Positions 50,705 to 62,269 of a stretch of 64,000 nucleotides of DNA are shown here, one piece after another. The notes below the pieces were generated by a model, which was given only the letters and a program-made list of their open reading frames with translations, did not search any database and was not told the origin of the DNA. A program made the position numbers and the translations under genes. Position 1 is the first letter of the stretch, and each line of letters opens with the position of its first letter. The DNA is taken from the NCBI RefSeq assembly GCF_030867145.1, contig NC_134417.1, positions 11,447,577 to 11,511,576 of the forward strand, in the 5' to 3' direction. The stretch is from Opisthocomus hoazin. Its lineage: Eukaryota; Chordata; Aves; Opisthocomiformes; Opisthocomidae.

Positions 50705-53700
50705 CTGCAAAATAAGGACAAAACATGTTTATTACAAAGCTTGACAACAAGGTACATTGCACAGGGAAATATGAAAAATACTGCACATTTCTCTATGTCA
50801 TTTCAGTCATTTCTCTTATGACATTTCAGGCAAATCCATTTACTGCTTTGTTGAAAAAAGAGATGGTGATTGTCCCCTCCTCTAGATGCTACAAATGGAA
50901 ATCTAGTAACAAAATCTCTTGTTCCTTCACCAAAACCCAAAAAGAGTGCAAAATCTATCACCTCCTCTAAGTATCCTGGAAGTCTTAAAACGGGACTCTA
51001 GCTATGTGCCATCCAAGCAACCTTCTCCATAAAACTGTACATTTTGCAAATAAGTTATCATATGTCTGACTTTAAAATAGACATTTTGGAATCCCAAACC
51101 AGTTACTTCTTCTATCCTACTATTTTCTTTGCAAAATACCCGATACTCCGGGCTAGTTCAGATGCTGTGCCCTGTGCAAGCAAACGCGTTCCCAACAGCT
51201 TTCTCAAAGACTCACACACTGACAGAAGACTTTTCAAGATACATAATCTCAGTACTGCAATGACTCTCATTCCAGCCTTAATTCCTCTGCAAAAAAAATA
51301 CGTCAAAGTTACTTCAGAAAGGTTCGAGAACCCAAAATAGCAAAATTCCTTCATGTCTTGCTGGATGATTGCAATGTAACCTCAAGATCAGAAGCTTTTG
51401 CTACATCAACTAATTGCATCCTATTTGCTTCATTGCTACTGACCAAACACAAAGACGTGTTTAGCACAGGTTGAGAGGTGCTGAGAGAGTACGCGGCAGA
51501 GTAAAACACTGCTGCTTCTCAAAGGGCACTGGGTGAGCTTTCTTCTAAATCGTGTCAGCTCACTCACTGGTGTGGAGAGAAGGTGAGCGCATTCTCGCTT
51601 TTCGGGGTTGCCCGTGCTGCTAACGGCTTCAGCTGAGCCTGCTGCCAGCCCTGGCTGGCCACGGCCATTACGCACAAGGCTCCTCATGGCTTTCTGCTGA
51701 TTCGCGTCTCTCTAAAAGATGGCCGTAGTCTGGCTATAGTATTGGCAACCAGTACCTGTCTCTCCTCTACTTCTGCATCTCTTGCTGTGAGAAAATTTAT
51801 AATGGATGTTTGTTTAAACCTAAGTAACTTTAGGGATAACATACACTTTTCCACCTTCTGCTGCGGATGGCCGTAAAGAGATTATGAGCAGTGCGGTCCC
51901 CAAAGGAGGTATTTCTGGCTGAAGGAAGGCAAAGCCAAGTTAGTTGCATCAACACATCTGTTGGCAGCTTAGCGTGGTGACACCCAGACACACCTCACAG
52001 TTCTTGGGGGTAACAGGTACAGTACAGCCACCTGCCTACCTGAAAACCGCTCATCCTTTCTTCATCTAGAGGCACGAGTATATATAGTGCATATACTACA
52101 AAAAACACATGAAAATAGGTGAAACCTCTCCATTTTCAAAAAGTGTAAGGAAACATACCATTGAAAGGATAGCTTGCAATAGATTTGGGGTTATTGCAAG
52201 TATGGTCATTTGTGGGAAGAGTGAGCTGGCACCTAGCAGGTGGGATCTGTAAATTTGTACAATGTAAAGCTGGATGTTACGGTCCATTCGGGAGCAGCGG
52301 TGATTTAGTTAACTACACGTGCTCAAAATGTAAGAAATCTTAATAATACAATAAGTCACTCAACTATGACACAAACATCTGTTGGTTAGAGATTTGAACT
52401 TTTACCTGCAAAGGGTGGTCCAAGCAATGCAGATATCCCGTTGGCACAAATGATGATGCCGTAGGCATTGGCAAGGTGTTTAGTTCCAACTAAATCTTCA
52501 GTCACAACAGGCATTAGAGAAAAATAGCCGCTAGAAAATCCTACTAGAGCACAAATCACAGCCAGGCTAACGTACGTTTGCATTAGTGGCAAAGTAAGAA
52601 TGCAGGTGACCAGGGTAAAGTTAGCCATGAGGAAGACATTCCACGTGCTGATGCAGGGGAGATCAGAGATGATTCCAAGGATCACTTTACCAAAAATATG
52701 AACAATGGCTATAATGGATGTCAAAGGGAATATATTGTTCTGACTAGATAAGTTGTACTGCTTGACTATTTCTGGAAGATGAATGAAGGGAATAACAAAG
52801 CTGCTATAGGCAAACAAAGCCCAAATTATAAAGGCCACAAATACTCTATTGGTAAACAGTGATGCAGCTCCAAAGTAGCTGGAGTACCATATCGCAAAGC
52901 CCTTCCTGACTGTAACTGTCAGCTGGCTCACTGCCTTAAGAACACGCAGTCCGTACATACTCCTTCCGCTTCTAGATTTACCTCCCATTTCTACGCGCGG
53001 AACACTGTCAAGCACTTCTTCATTTGTCGGGTCTTCTTTTTTTTCCAGTTCTTCACTAAGGACTCCATTAGATTTTATAGTCTCTGCAGAACAAGACAGA
53101 GCTTTTGCCTGATTGTCTTCACTACGACTTCTCACAACACATTTTTCACTAACAATGTCTTTGGGAGAGAGGGGTCTCATAAGTGCCCCGCAGACGCAAA
53201 GGTTCAGGGAGATGGCGCCCTGGATGAACATGGCGTTCCTCCACCCGAACTCGGTGCAGAGGTACTTCAGTAAGGCAGTCATCAGGAAAGCTCCAAACCC
53301 TGTTCCCGTGGTACTGAGCCCTTGCGCAAGCGCTCTTCTCTTCTGAAAGTACTGCCCTACCATGACCACCGCAGGCAGATAAACCATGCCACTTCCAACA
53401 CCTGTGAAAACAAAACCTGAAATCAATCGGAACTTTTTGCCAACAAAAAAAAAAGCAGTGAGAAATGAATCAGTTTTATTCCTAAATTTTGCACAAGCAC
53501 AGGAGTAAAACCAAGAATAAATATTCAATTCTCATGTGAGCTTTCATTTTGACCTTGTAGTATTTTCCAAAATTTGCAATACTCATTCCAGTGAGAATAC
53601 AATACTGCTGTTTAACTGCTGGAAATACTGAAACACATGGAAATAAAACCTTCACCTCAGTTCAGCATAACACCACTGGAAAGCACCTGTTGTAGTTTAA

Positions 53701-56700
53701 CCCGGCAGCCACGACCTGACAGCCGCTCGCTCACCCCTCTCCTTCTCCCCACTGGGATGGGGAGGAGCAATGGACACAAGGGGAAACTCGTGGGTTGAGA
53801 TAAAGACAGTTTGATAAAGCAACAAAAGAAATACTACTATTAATAATACTAACAATTATAATAATAATGGTAATAATTAATATACAAAACAAGCCATATA
53901 CAACATAATTTTTCTCACCACCTGATGACTGATTTGTGGCCAGTCCCTGAGCAGCGACCGCTGAACCCCCAAATCCCAAATTTCCAAAATAAGTTAAAAA
54001 TCCTGGAAACAAGAGGATTCGAACTCACGGAAATGAGAAGAGCAGAGACCCTCCTGCCCCCCAGCCCACCCCCATTCAAAATCCAAGCGTGATGCCTATG
54101 GTATGGAATATTTCCTTTGGCCAGCTCAGCGAGCCGCTTGGCTGTGCCCCTCCCAGCTCCTGCCCACCTGCTCATTAGCTGAATGTGAGAAACCAGAAAA
54201 AGTCCTTGATTTCATAGGAACAACTGAAAACATCACAGTTATCAACATTCTTCTCCTACCAAACCCAAAACTCAGCAGCTCCTGGGACAAAAAAATTATC
54301 CTAGCCAAAACGAGGACTGCCCCAAACATCCCACAATAAATTAGTGACAGTTAATATAGGGACAAACATAAACAAACCCTCTTTTGAAATTTCTGTATTT
54401 GTAATACTTGCATCTGATTGTATCACCACCCAGAAACTGCTTAGTGAGCACATCTTTGTTGCTTTTGCCTAAGTTCACCAGCAGCGCAAATCCAGGCTGC
54501 ATTTCGGTCGTTGCTCTGCAGCTGTGGAGCCCCGGTGACCGTGAGCTACACTGCAGCAGTCAGCACAGGGGTTAGCCCGGCGGTGGGACCTCGGGCAGCT
54601 TCCAGGTTCCTCTCTGGGCACTCCAGGGAAGTCCAGGAAGGGCCACATAACAGCTGCGTGGGCATATTCTTAAAAGGCAGACCTCTAATTTTGTGAAAAT
54701 TCTCCCACTTAGAGTTAAACAAACAGCGTATGAATGTTTATTTCAAGCAGAAAGCATTGAGAGCTGTGCAAACACATCATTACAAGTAACAGTTGCCCAG
54801 TTTTTCTCACAGCAAATTCCTAACAGAGGGGATTTGGAATGGAAGAGGTGTATGCAGACGATGCTTCCAGATTCACTGTGATCATAATTTAGAAGAGTGT
54901 TTTGGGCTTAAAAGTTTCCCTAAATAGCTGATAACGTAGCTGCATGCAGCTACAGCACGATCCAGCTACAACTAGACCAGAGAAAGAGCCGTTATTCCAG
55001 CAAAGCCTGAAAACACAGCACCTCCGCACCACAGCACTGTACCGCGGCCAGAGCCGACCTGGTTTGCCCGTCAGCAGCATTTATGTCTTAGCTATGCACA
55101 CCCATGATCAGGCTTTTATTTAGCGCACGGTCTCTCTCCCTCCCTCCCCAGACCCGGCCACTGACGCTACGGCCATCTCTCTGCCCCGCGGAAGACTGCC
55201 GGCCCCGCCAGGCCCCGCCAGGCCCCGCCAGGCCCCGCCAGGCCCCGCCAGGCCCCGCCAGGCCCGCCGGCCTTGACTTTGCCACACGCTGTGAAAAATC
55301 AGCCTGGGCTTGTGCTTGCGTTACTGTTTACTGTGCTTCCCTGCGCATGCTGAGAAATAAGAAATTCTATACATTGTTTTACCTTCCCTTTCCGCTCCGT
55401 GGGCTGCATAGCAACAGGCAGTCCAGTCATGCCCGAAGGCACACGCCATCCGCACAGGCCGACACAGGGCCGCGGACCTCTCCACCCCCTTCCCCACAGG
55501 TCTGTCCCCCCCCCCCCCCCCCCACGGCTCTGCTCTCCCTGCCCACGGGGCCCCGGCTGCCATTTTGCCCCCAGCCCGCAGGGGCTACCAGCCGCCAGCG
55601 GCTCCAGGCGCCCACCCCGGGGCGGGCGAGGGGGGAGAAGGCTCCCCTGCGCCGCCATGCTGCTGCTGCGCGCGGGAGAGCCCGCGGCGCTGGCACAAAG
55701 ACAGCAGCCAGGAGGCGAGGGGCAACACTGCAAGGAGCTGGGGGAAAGGAAGCACGCTGAGGGAACGGGAGCTGAGGCGGCAGGGTGGGATCGAGGGGAT
55801 GCGCTGCGTGAGGGCGTCTGGCACTGCTGGCCACCATGGGCAGAACAGGAGCTGTGAGTAAGGCCGCCAGCACCACATGGAGGCCCAGCAGTGATCCCAG
55901 CAGGAGGCAGCTGCCATAAATGAACAGCAGCCTTACATTTAACAGCCATGTGAACGTGAAGGAAACTTTCCTGAGATAGCGGTGAGTGAGGTGACCATGA
56001 GTGAGGGGATGGGTGAATGAGGGGACGGCGAGTGAGGCAATGGGGAGTAGAGCTGGCAGTGAGTGAGGGGACACGGAGTGAGGGGACAGGGAGCAATGGG
56101 GTGGGGAGCGAGAGCAGCATGAGAGAGCAGACAGGGAGAGAGGCGATGGTGAGTGAGGGGACAGCGAGCGGAGGCAATGGCATGTGGCGGCAGCGGTGAG
56201 TGGAGCTGACAGACGAGTGAGGCGATGGCGAGTGAGGGGACGGTGAGTGGAGGTCTCATGGAGCTGGAGGAAGCATCTCCAGCATCTGTTCATTGGTTTT
56301 CTGGACAGAGTTACTCCTGCAACAGCCCCTCACTTCTCCACCTCGTGTGAAAATTTGCCTCAAGTTTCTTCTCAAAACACAGTTTTCACCCCTCTTTAAA
56401 TTCTCTCTATGATCTCTGCCTTTTTGTCTGATATTTTGTGTATGCTCTTTTTGAAAAGCAGCAAGGCTGAGAGAAAGCATGTCCAGATTCCAGTCTGCTT
56501 GATTATATTCATTATATATGGAAACAGAAATTCGGACAAGGGCAGAACCCTGTCTGTAATTACTGTTCTTCGTTCAGGAATTTACAACATTACTGAAATC
56601 TACGGTACGGTGCCATAAAGAGTCATCACAGTGATCCTTGCTAGTTTCAATTTTTTTCCTTCCAGAGAGCTAGATAAAAAATTATGTACAGAACTTCTGC

Positions 56701-59647
56701 AGATTACTGTAAAATTCTGTGAAAGGGTAGCTTGAGGAAATGGAAGATACTGAAGCTATTAGTATTGCAAACAATTTTTTTTTTCATAATGCTTCTGTCT
56801 GTTACACATAACATAGATACCATGCTTCATTTGCAAACGTAACTGGCCATGTTATCTGTCAAGGGAATAATGTTTCAAAGCCCCTTGAATTGCTCAGTCT
56901 TGCTCAGATAATAATTAAAGGTCAAATTTTCTGTTTCTTATTTGGATCACTTTAATACTTTTGTTTCATATCTATTAACAGTTTCCCTTCCCAGAAATGA
57001 GCAGTGATTAAAATCGAGTAGTGCTTTAAGTAGATAATACCAGGTTCTTCTACATAACTTTCTTAAAGTAACTGAAATTTTTCACAGGAAGCGCCATTTT
57101 GCTAGTAACTGAGCATTCGGGCACTAAGGATCTATTTGTTTTCAAGAAACATGACTAAACACACGTGCCTTTTCATATTTACACTTGTCAAAAGGTTTTC
57201 TACAGACTTAGTTCCAATAAAAATGACAAAATATCACTTCTGTCAGTGATTTTGATTGTAAAAAATGTAGCAAAATGAGTTGTTATTTATTAGTGGTTGT
57301 TAATGTAATCTGAATATTCTCTGCTACAAACTACTTATGAAGTACAGCCACATGCATTGTCCTAATTCACGCTGGGATGGAGTTAACTTCCTTCATAGCA
57401 GCTCACATGGTGCTACGTTTTGGATCTGTGACCAAAACAGCATCGATAACAGGGATCCTTTAGCTGTTGCTGGTCAGTGCTTGCACCAAGGCCTTTTCCA
57501 TTTCTCACGCTGTCCCACCAGCAAGCAGGCTGGGGGTGCACAAGCAGCTGGGAGGGGACACAGCTGGGACAGCTGACACCAGCTGACCAAAGGGATGTCC
57601 CATGCCATATGATCTTGTGCTTGGCAATAAAACCAGGGGAAAGGAGGAAGAGGGGGCATTGGGAGTTGTAGTGTTTGTCTTCCCAAGTAACGGTTACATG
57701 GTAAAGCCCTGCTTTGCTGGAAACGGCTAAACATCTGCTTGCCCATGGGAAGCAGCGAATTAATTCCTTCTTCTGCTTTGCTTGCGCGTGCAGCTTTTGC
57801 TTTACCTATTAAACTGTTTTTATCTCACTTTTACCCTTCTGATCCTCTCCCCCATCCCACTGTGCGAGAGCGAGCGAGCAGCTGTGTGAGGCTTAGCTGC
57901 CTACCAGCAGTAACCCACAACACTCTCTAAAGTGGGTTTTGAAGCAGTACGTCGTTATCATAATCTGGTATTTTATTAATGTGGAGCAACTCCTGTAGAA
58001 ACCATTTGCTGTTTCTTCCTGTGGCAGAGAGGAGCTAACTAGATGTATAATTCAACAGTGTTTTAACATCTTTAAATTCCACTTGTTAGAGTTTGGGTTA
58101 CATTAATTCTTCTAATTAAAAATGTCCTTCAATATATTTACTTCAGAGAAACTGATAAAAATACCACCTTCATACAACAGATTTAAATGACAACAAAAGT
58201 CATTGGGCCTGATCCACTGAGTAAATAAATGTTGCCTGAAAAGATAACAGGCTGTAAACAGTGTGAAAGAAAAGCTGCAATAACTTTACAGTCTAACTTC
58301 CCTCTTTACTCATCCAGGTAAGCTTCAAAGAAATCAAAAATAATTGAAAGAAATTTTCAACTCTAGTACCGCTCTTACCGGCTGCCACTCCAAACGTCAG
58401 GAAGAGGTAGTGCACATTTGAGGCATAGGCACTCAGTATCCAACCTAGGGCATTCAATATCCCTCCAATTATAGCTGTCTTGCGGCACCCACACATGCTG
58501 ATGAATAAACCAATGAAAGGGCCTGTTCAAGAACATGAAAAAATGTTATATTTATTTTTTTACTTCTCTACACTCTTTAATAATTTTTCACATGAAGATT
58601 CTTAATGTTTTAAACAAGACTTTAAACATTGGGCTACTCATGCAACTCAGTTTATTTTCCCTATTACTGTTTAAAATCATGGATAGAAAAATTCAATCAA
58701 CTGACCAAATACTTAGCAAATACCCGCAGGACCTAAAATCAAAGTTGCCTCATGAAGTTTAAACAGTTTAAACAGAGGAAGAAACTGAAACCGCTGCTCC
58801 CGATACTAATGCTGTGTTGAGTGCAGGCTTTTTTCACAAGTAACTAGCAAGTAAACATTTTATTTCATTTTCCATGGAATATTCTAAGCAGGCCTAAACA
58901 CAACTTCTTCAATCTTAATTTAGGGAGACAGAGATGCATATATACGTATATACACAAACATACCCCTCCAGATACTATTTTGGGTTGATCCAACCACAAT
59001 TTAAAAAATAAATTTTAGTTCAGCTGCCACACTGAAATACAAACTGTCCAAATTCAACATTCTTTCCTCCCAGACAGAGTGCGGGGAGGACCACAAGCTT
59101 CACAGCTCATCTATTTTCTTAATTCTAGTGAGACCTTGAAGTCACAGCCTCCTGTCCTGCCCATGCTGTCTCCGGGAGTAACTGCCTTCTCTGTCATCCT
59201 CCCTGCTGTTCCCTTTCTCCCTCTAATTTGTAAAATCTCTCCTGGTGACTTTAAAAAGGCAACTCAGGAGAACTTGGGCAGCTCTGCTAATAAAATGGAA
59301 AACTGTACAAAAATACTTCAGGGATGAGTGGCAAACATAGTCTAAAAATCTTTGCCGTTTTGACATAAATTGTGCTGGAACATACCTACAATAAGTGTAA
59401 TGCCCATGCTAAGGGAGCTAACCCACGCTGTTAAGCCACGACTTTGATGAAACTCTTCAAGCCATTCCATGTTGAGTATTCCAAGGGCCATTTGGGACCC
59501 CATGATAAGTATGTGCACAAGGAAAGAGGAAAGTACGATCATCCAAGCCCATCCTCCATCGATGTTTGGATTAGGCTTAATTGTCTGACTTCCAACTTTT
59601 GAGTCATCTCCAAAATCGTATCCAATATCCTCTTGACTAGCATACAT
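50556..59647 (-). CDS. SLC16A14: SLC16A14, monocarboxylate transporter 14 (complete, 4 coding exons)
   Basis: The minus-strand coding sequence joins 59647-59386, 58522-58379, 53401-52406 and 50704-50556: 1,551 bases, 516 residues, against about 510 in human. Every junction is phase 1 and splits a glycine codon. It is a 12-helix major facilitator of the SLC16 family. The helix-1 signature DGGWAWMIV is at residues 30-38, and the helix-5 signature YFQKRRALAQG through GTGFG is at 153-172. The large cytoplasmic loop (about 211-318) is charged and serine-rich, as is usual between helices 6 and 7. FGKVILGIISDLP falls in the helix-8 region, with lysine where I recall classical lactate carriers having arginine. 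The protein acts at the plasma membrane; I know of no firmly established substrate. The upstream in-frame stop supports the start at MYASQED. Confidence 0.97.
50705..52405 (-). other. SLC16A14: SLC16A14 intron between coding exons 3 and 4
   Basis: A 1.7-kb intron without a recognised repeat. A moderately GC-rich patch around 51,470-51,720 has no exon-like splice pair that I could support. Confidence 0.85.
52406..53401 (-). CDS. SLC16A14: SLC16A14 coding exon 3
   Basis: Large 996-base exon encoding residues 136-468, from GVGSGMVYLPAVVMVG to ISALLGPPFAG. It holds helices 5-11 and the long cytoplasmic loop. The loop (DIVSEKCVVRSRSEDN through EEVLDSVPRVEMGG) is the least conserved part and probably accounts for the small length difference from human. 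The acceptor is TTTTCACAG and the donor GTAAAA. Confidence 0.96.
53688..54318 (-). mobile_element. Solo LTR of an avian endogenous retrovirus
   Basis: The sequence resembles, from memory, a common bird LTR family: a TGT/ACA-type boundary, the stretch meaning 'ACTCGTGGGTTGAGATAA', and an AT-rich TAATAATA tract. Judged by that family the LTR reads on the minus strand. Flanking GCACC (53683-53687) and GCCCC (54319-54323) may be a diverged 5-base target duplication. No internal viral genes are present. Ends are approximate by a few bases. Confidence 0.75.
55130..55860. promoter_or_regulatory. Orphan GC-rich island in SLC16A14 intron
   Basis: CpG-rich sequence containing six decamer repeats with GC-box-like units, an 18-C run (55506-55523), and on the plus strand an ideal initiation context (GCCACCATGG, ATG at 55836) 18 bases before a GTGAGTAAG donor-like sequence. 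No known gene starts here. Confidence 0.5.
55201..55260. repeat. Six perfect copies of the decamer GGCCCCGCCA
   Basis: Six identical 10-base units in a row, followed by a partial unit. Each contains a near-consensus GC box (minus strand TGGCGGGGCC). The 10-base period is close to one helical turn. Confidence 0.97.
55980..56250 (+). repeat. Degenerate GTGAGGGGA-type minisatellite
   Basis: About 270 bases of imperfect repeats built on GAGTGAGGGGACGG with varying spacing, for example around 56,005-56,035, 56,060-56,095, 56,150-56,175 and 56,215-56,250. The strand bias is strongly purine. It repeatedly contains GGTGAGTG, which resembles a splice donor. Confidence 0.8.
57358..57922 (+). mobile_element. 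Solo LTR of a related avian endogenous retrovirus
   Basis: Begins TGTCCTAATT and ends CCCACAACA. It has the family's GCTTTACCTATTAAACTG segment with an ATTAAA polyadenylation signal near 57,808 and a CCCCCATCCCACTG block near the end. It is oriented on the plus strand, opposite to the LTR at 53688. No clear target duplication was seen. No viral coding sequence adjoins it. Confidence 0.78.
58379..58522 (-). CDS. SLC16A14: SLC16A14 coding exon 2
   Basis: Exon of 144 bases encoding residues 88-136 (GPFIGLFISMCGCRKTAIIGG to FGVAAG). It covers helices 3-4 with the CGCRKTAIIGG loop. It has an AACAG acceptor and a GTAAGA donor, and is phase 1 at both ends. Confidence 0.96.
59386..59647 (-). CDS. 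SLC16A14: SLC16A14 coding exon 1
   Basis: Encodes residues 1-87 and the first base of codon 88: a hydrophilic N-terminus (MYASQEDIGYDF), then NPNIDGGWAWM and helices 1-2 (HILIMGSQMALG, SSLSMGITLIVG). The exon extends 15 bases upstream of the ATG to 59662, where a TTTGTTTCAG acceptor lies. The donor is GTATGT. The ATG has A at -3. Confidence 0.96.
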
Positions 59648-59973
59648 TTTCTCCACGGTATTCTGAAACAAATACAGTAAATACCTTGAAAATACATACA
59701 AAATGATCAGATTTTGTAGTTTGGTTATAGTGAACAGCATCAATCACTGCCATATTTCACCATTATGGTTTAGTGCAGTTGTAAAGTGAATACTGGGTTT
59801 TCACCGTTCAAATGTAAAACACTTAGAAAATTCTCTAATTAATGTATTTCTTTGTGTATCTTGTTATCACGGCTGTCTATCCAGGAGTATTTACAGGTTG
59901 ACAATAGACTGCATTATTCCTGTTACTATATACTTTACTTACTTTCGGGTGGCTGAGAGCGCTCACTCTTCAT
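59637..59973 (-). promoter_or_regulatory. Candidate upstream ORF overlapping the SLC16A14 start
   Basis: If the 59943-60107 exon is spliced to the first coding exon, an ATG at 59973 opens an 18-codon ORF. It crosses the junction, overlaps the main ATG in another frame and stops at TAG (59639-59637). The upstream ATG has C at -3, a weak context, while the main ATG has A at -3, so leaky scanning would be needed for translation. This is inference from the predicted splicing. Confidence 0.4.
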
Positions 59974-60107
59974 GGGCTGACCGCAGTTACAAGAAGCGGA
60001 CTGGTCTCTCTCTGTGTATTCCTTCTCTGTACCACCTTCTGCTGTCCCAGTAAGATTATGTGCCTTTGTGTTCAAGTTGATAAAGCTTGGAATAAAAAAA
60101 GGAAATC
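59943..60107 (-). other. SLC16A14: Candidate SLC16A14 5' UTR exon
   Basis: On the minus strand an excellent acceptor (TTTCTGCCTCTTCAG) and a GTAAGT donor enclose 165 bases. In the SLC16A14 frame the segment has two stops, so it would be non-coding; one of them overlaps its only ATG. Another frame is open throughout and runs through the junction to end just past the SLC16A14 start. No transcript evidence is available here. Confidence 0.5.
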
Positions 60108-62269
60108 CTGAAGAGGCAGAAAGATGAAGTTACCAACTCTTCAGAGGAAACCGGTTTTGAGATGCATTTCTTCCTTAGTAGTGGAAGAACAGGAGTGAAG
60201 ACAGAGAATCATAAAGGTTCTTATTTTCAGAATTCTTTGCTAACATAAATTACAACAAGGGGATTGTTACTACCTCTCTGGCAAGCTTTCTATTAGAGTC
60301 AACTTGACAAACAGTTTGCTATTATACTTTCAGTTTCCATAGCATTAATCCATATAATCCTACTAAAACTAAGGAATTCCTCCAAATGAACGTCAATGCC
60401 TATCAGAATCAAAGAGTGGCAGTTATGTGCACAGGTGTATGCACCATCAGGCCATGATAGCTTAATTTGATTACTTTGATTTCTTCCATTGTTACCCTAA
60501 GTGAAGATTGCAACACAATGTGAAAAGAATTTCAAAAACATTTTTAATTGATTAACACGCAAGGTGTAGAACCCAGTCTTCCCTCCATCTGATTTCTGCT
60601 GCAACATACTGAAATGTTACCCAACTGTGGAGCACCACATAGGTTTCCATGGAAACTGGAAATATAATGATAGAAATTACCAGAGATGGTAATTTTTGTC
60701 TTCTTTTCTTCTCTGGAGAAATAAGAAGAGCCATCAGCTTCACAACAGTCAAAAGAGAGATGAAAGTTATCAACAATCATTTAAAAAAGCTCCTTATGTA
60801 CTCTGTGAGCCCTCAGAAGGTGTGTCTCGGGGCTAGCTCCTCACTACTGAAAACTGGCAGTGAGTGGAGTAACTCAGATTCTGTACTAACGGGAAATTTG
60901 GCCTGTTGTCTCCAAACACATGAGCATATTTTGCTTCTCAAGTTATTACCATTCCAAACTATTTTACTTTTTTCTTATTGCTAGATAAACATACAGAGAA
61001 GGCCTTTAAGTATTTCATACTAACACGTAGATGGTGTTGGAGCCCATCAGTCAAAGCTACCGTTTCTTTCACAAATAACAGTGAAAACCTGCCGATAAAT
61101 ATAACCTCTGCAAGCTGGCTGCTGGGTAAGTTACCTTCGCAGTTCAGTGCCACGTAGCCCGTACCTGCAGTACAGGTAATTATGTGTAGCTAAGTGCAGC
61201 TTGAACACGTAGGTTCCTCCAAAAGCACGCTGATTTGCCTCATAGAGCGAACTGGAGCTAAAATATGTTGTACTCCTGGCATCACATTTTTCATAGATGG
61301 ATTCTCTTTATGGACTATGTTGTCACCAGCCCTAACTTGGCCATGGAAGGTATTGATGACACAGTAAGGAAGAACAAGAACTGTGCACATTTAACATTTG
61401 CCACACAAGCAGAGAAGCTGGGACCAACTGATGAGTCCACACCCGGGTGCCAGTGGAAACACATACTGAAATGACTTACTGGCTTTTTATTTCCAAATCA
61501 AGAGGCAGAGAGAACGGGGATTATGCTCAGAGGTCTTTCCAGAGGTCCTCCAGGCCTAGGACAGCCTTAGTTAAAGTTATACTTCATCCTGCCTCTACAG
61601 TGGGTAGGTCTTGAAGATGACATCTCAACTCTTTCCATTTAACATACTTGGAGCCAGATCCCCCATTGATACAGTTTATATGGTACTTAGGAGGATTCAG
61701 CCCACTCGAGAGAGAAATACTAACTGCATAAAGGTGATAGTGAATAACCTCGCTAATGGGAAATAATGAGAAGTAGCAGAATGAAGGAAAATTGCATGCT
61801 GTTAAACATGCTCTGTATAAGATCAATGAAAACGTATGATGGATACTACAGCACTTCTTGAGTACTGGAATATAAAATTCTGTAACTGCAGATGCAGAGT
61901 CAGGATTAAACTTGGAGTGACACCTTTCTCTTTCACGCTTTTGACTGGTTTTGTGTGCACCTGAATACTGACACTGGATACAAAATATTCTTCTTTGGAC
62001 AGGAAACAGACATGTCTGTTATACATTTTAAATTATTTAAAGCAAAAATAATTGACACTGAAATGCAAAGATATGACATTCATCTTTGCAATCTTACTGA
62101 CAGAATGAGCTTAGATTGAGTAGATGCAAGTTAATGTCATGCTTGCATCAACCCCCACAAATCTTCAGAAAATGCATCTATTTCCGCTCTGGATTCTTGC
62201 TTGTTATTACTTTTATACTATTAACTTTCACTAACGTTCCAAGTTCAGAGGGAATGCAGTCAAAAGCTG

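Larger units (their letters stand above)
53402..58378 (-). other. SLC16A14: SLC16A14 intron between coding exons 2 and 3
   Basis: A 5.0-kb intron holding two solo LTRs in opposite orientation, a GC-rich island with a decamer array, an 18-C run and a degenerate minisatellite. The remaining parts (54,320-55,130, 56,260-57,350 and 57,925-58,370) show nothing I can name. Confidence 0.85.

Noticed and set aside
52386-53528. Extension of the SLC16A14 exon 3 ORF upstream to 53528 and downstream to 52386
   Set aside because: The extra residues lie beyond a clear TTTTCACAG acceptor and a GTAAAA donor, and the family alignment stops exactly at those sites.
55299-56293. Minus-strand ORFs near 290 codons rich in Ser/Pro/Leu/His
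   Set aside because: They are read through the GTGAGGGGA minisatellite and GC island; the apparent protein repeats simply mirror the DNA repeat.
61490-61565. GAGGTCTTTCCAGAGGTCC as a CR1 tail
   Set aside because: Only a few words match; no flanking CR1 sequence.
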